Source: Burkholderiales bacterium (GTDB lineage: Bacteria; Pseudomonadota; Gammaproteobacteria; Burkholderiales; Burkholderiaceae). Taken from it: a stretch of DNA of 6,272 nt. The notes below the pieces were generated by a model that saw nothing but the letters and a program-made list of their open reading frames with translations, was not told the DNA's origin and searched no databases. The translations under genes and the position numbers were made by a program. Below are positions 5,625 to 6,272 of this stretch, in pieces (positions within the stretch are counted from its first letter, which is position 1; every line of letters starts with the position of its first letter). The DNA is taken from positions 1-6,272 of the forward strand of contig CAHJWV010000560.1 in the NCBI GenBank assembly GCA_903643055.1, in the 5' to 3' direction.

Positions 5625-6272
5625 GCGGGCTGCTCCTGCAGCACCGTGTCGGGCTCGAAGAAATAAGCGACGCGCGGGCGCGGCGACAGATAGTTGAGCG
5701 ATTCCGCCGGCAGCTGATGAGGCTTCAGGCTTCGTCGAATGCCCAACCGAGGATCACTTTCCAGATTGAGCACCAGCGCTTCATCGCGTGGCACCCGAGC
5801 TTCATGAACCAACACCCGCGGCTTCAATGGCCGCGTGGAGTTGACCGAGACCACCAACGCAAAGCGATCGTCGGTGAGCTGCACCGTCGAGCCCGGCGGA
5901 TAGACACCCATCATGCGGATGAACGCACCGAGGATGGCGGTGTCATAGCGGCTCTTTCCCTGAGCAAACAAAAGTGAAAGGGCTTCGTGCGGCGTTATCG
6001 CCCGCGACGGAACATGCGGGTTGCACAGATTGTCATACCGGTTGACCAACGAGACGATGCGAGCCGCCGTCGTCATGCGATCGCTGTTGAGCTTCAATGG
6101 AAAACCGCTGCCATCGGCATGCTCGTGATGCTGCGCAATCACCAAGGTCGCACCTGACTTCAGGCCCATGCGTTTGGCCACCGTCACTCCATGTGCCACA
6201 TGCTCCTGATAGAACTGCGTCTCAGCGCTAGTGAAATGCTCTTCCCGGTGGCGCACCCGCTCAGGCAATTCG
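5621..6272 (-). CDS. HD-GYP domain protein, C-terminal part (5' end outside window)
   Basis: This is the C-terminal 216 residues of an HD-GYP protein; the reading frame is open to the window edge, so the true start and the N-terminal sensory part and HD dyad are missing. HD-GYP domains hydrolyse cyclic di-GMP with a di- or trinuclear metal centre. Counting from the first visible codon, the metal-binding helix with His24 (EHVAHG, 23-28), HHE (48-50) and DGSGFP (53-58, the GYP motif as GFP) are present. The segment RIVSLVNRYDNL (71-82) corresponds to the usual RI..V.D.YDAL but has Asn77 where a metal-binding Asp is normal. Residues from about 108 on form an extra C-terminal region, with GVYPPGSTVQLTD and a later basic SLKPHQLP stretch, that I recall in Burkholderiales homologues and whose function is unknown. 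It ends in a TGA overlapping the GTG of the GGDEF-EAL gene, so the two should be one operon. Confidence 0.92.
   Translation of the reverse strand, partial: ELPERVRHREEHFTSAETQFYQEHVAHGVTVAKRMGLKSGATLVIAQHHEHADGSGFPLKLNSDRMTTAARIVSLVNRYDNLCNPHVPSRAITPHEALSLLFAQGKSRYDTAILGAFIRMMGVYPPGSTVQLTDDRFALVVSVNSTRPLKPRVLVHEARVPRDEALVLNLESDPRLGIRRSLKPHQLPAESLNYLSPRPRVAYFFEPDTVLQEQPA
5633..5637 (-). promoter_or_regulatory. Ribosome binding site for the GTG-started GGDEF-EAL gene
   Basis: AGGAG on the minus strand, eight bases before the GTG at 5624-5622 and inside the last codons of the HD-GYP gene. It confirms the non-ATG start and, with the GTGA overlap, indicates translational coupling. Confidence 0.75.

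Overview
The window is GC-rich, tightly packed bacterial chromosome that most resembles a betaproteobacterium of the order Burkholderiales. This rests on a typical RuvB, a DUF1840 protein (a family I associate with betaproteobacteria), a YbhB-type protein with the long insert familiar from this order, and an HD-GYP protein with an 'NRYDNL' variant motif. The genus cannot be fixed from this sequence. I see no mobile element, tRNA, rRNA, CRISPR array or sign of recent transfer.

Layout from left to right. (1) ruvB, the Holliday-junction branch-migration motor, is the only plus-strand gene (17-1102). (2) All other genes are on the minus strand. A short convergent gap with a hairpin separates ruvB from a 134-residue uncharacterised protein (1146-1550) that has its own credible sigma70-type promoter and a strong ribosome binding site. 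(3) A histidine-phosphatase family enzyme (1674-2342) overlaps by one base the stop of a YbhB/PEBP-family protein (2342-2968), and a small DUF1840 protein (3009-3332) lies just upstream of these. The three probably form one transcription unit. (4) A 192-base gap (3333-3524) holds two small GC-rich hairpins and a doubtful 35-codon ORF. (5) A 699-residue PAS-PAS-GGDEF-EAL protein (3525-5624) starts at a GTG that overlaps the stop of an HD-GYP protein (5621 to beyond the right edge).

The most interesting part is the cyclic-di-GMP module on the right. Two coupled genes carry an HD-GYP, a GGDEF and an EAL domain, so both known structural classes of c-di-GMP phosphodiesterase are made together with a PAS-controlled sensor. 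The EAL domain keeps every catalytic residue I could check. The GGDEF domain keeps its signature and inhibitory site but has Asn where a metal-binding Asp is expected, and the HD-GYP domain has Asn at a position that is usually a metal-binding Asp. I infer a module biased towards c-di-GMP breakdown. The components are known families; I did not find convincing evidence of a wholly new system.
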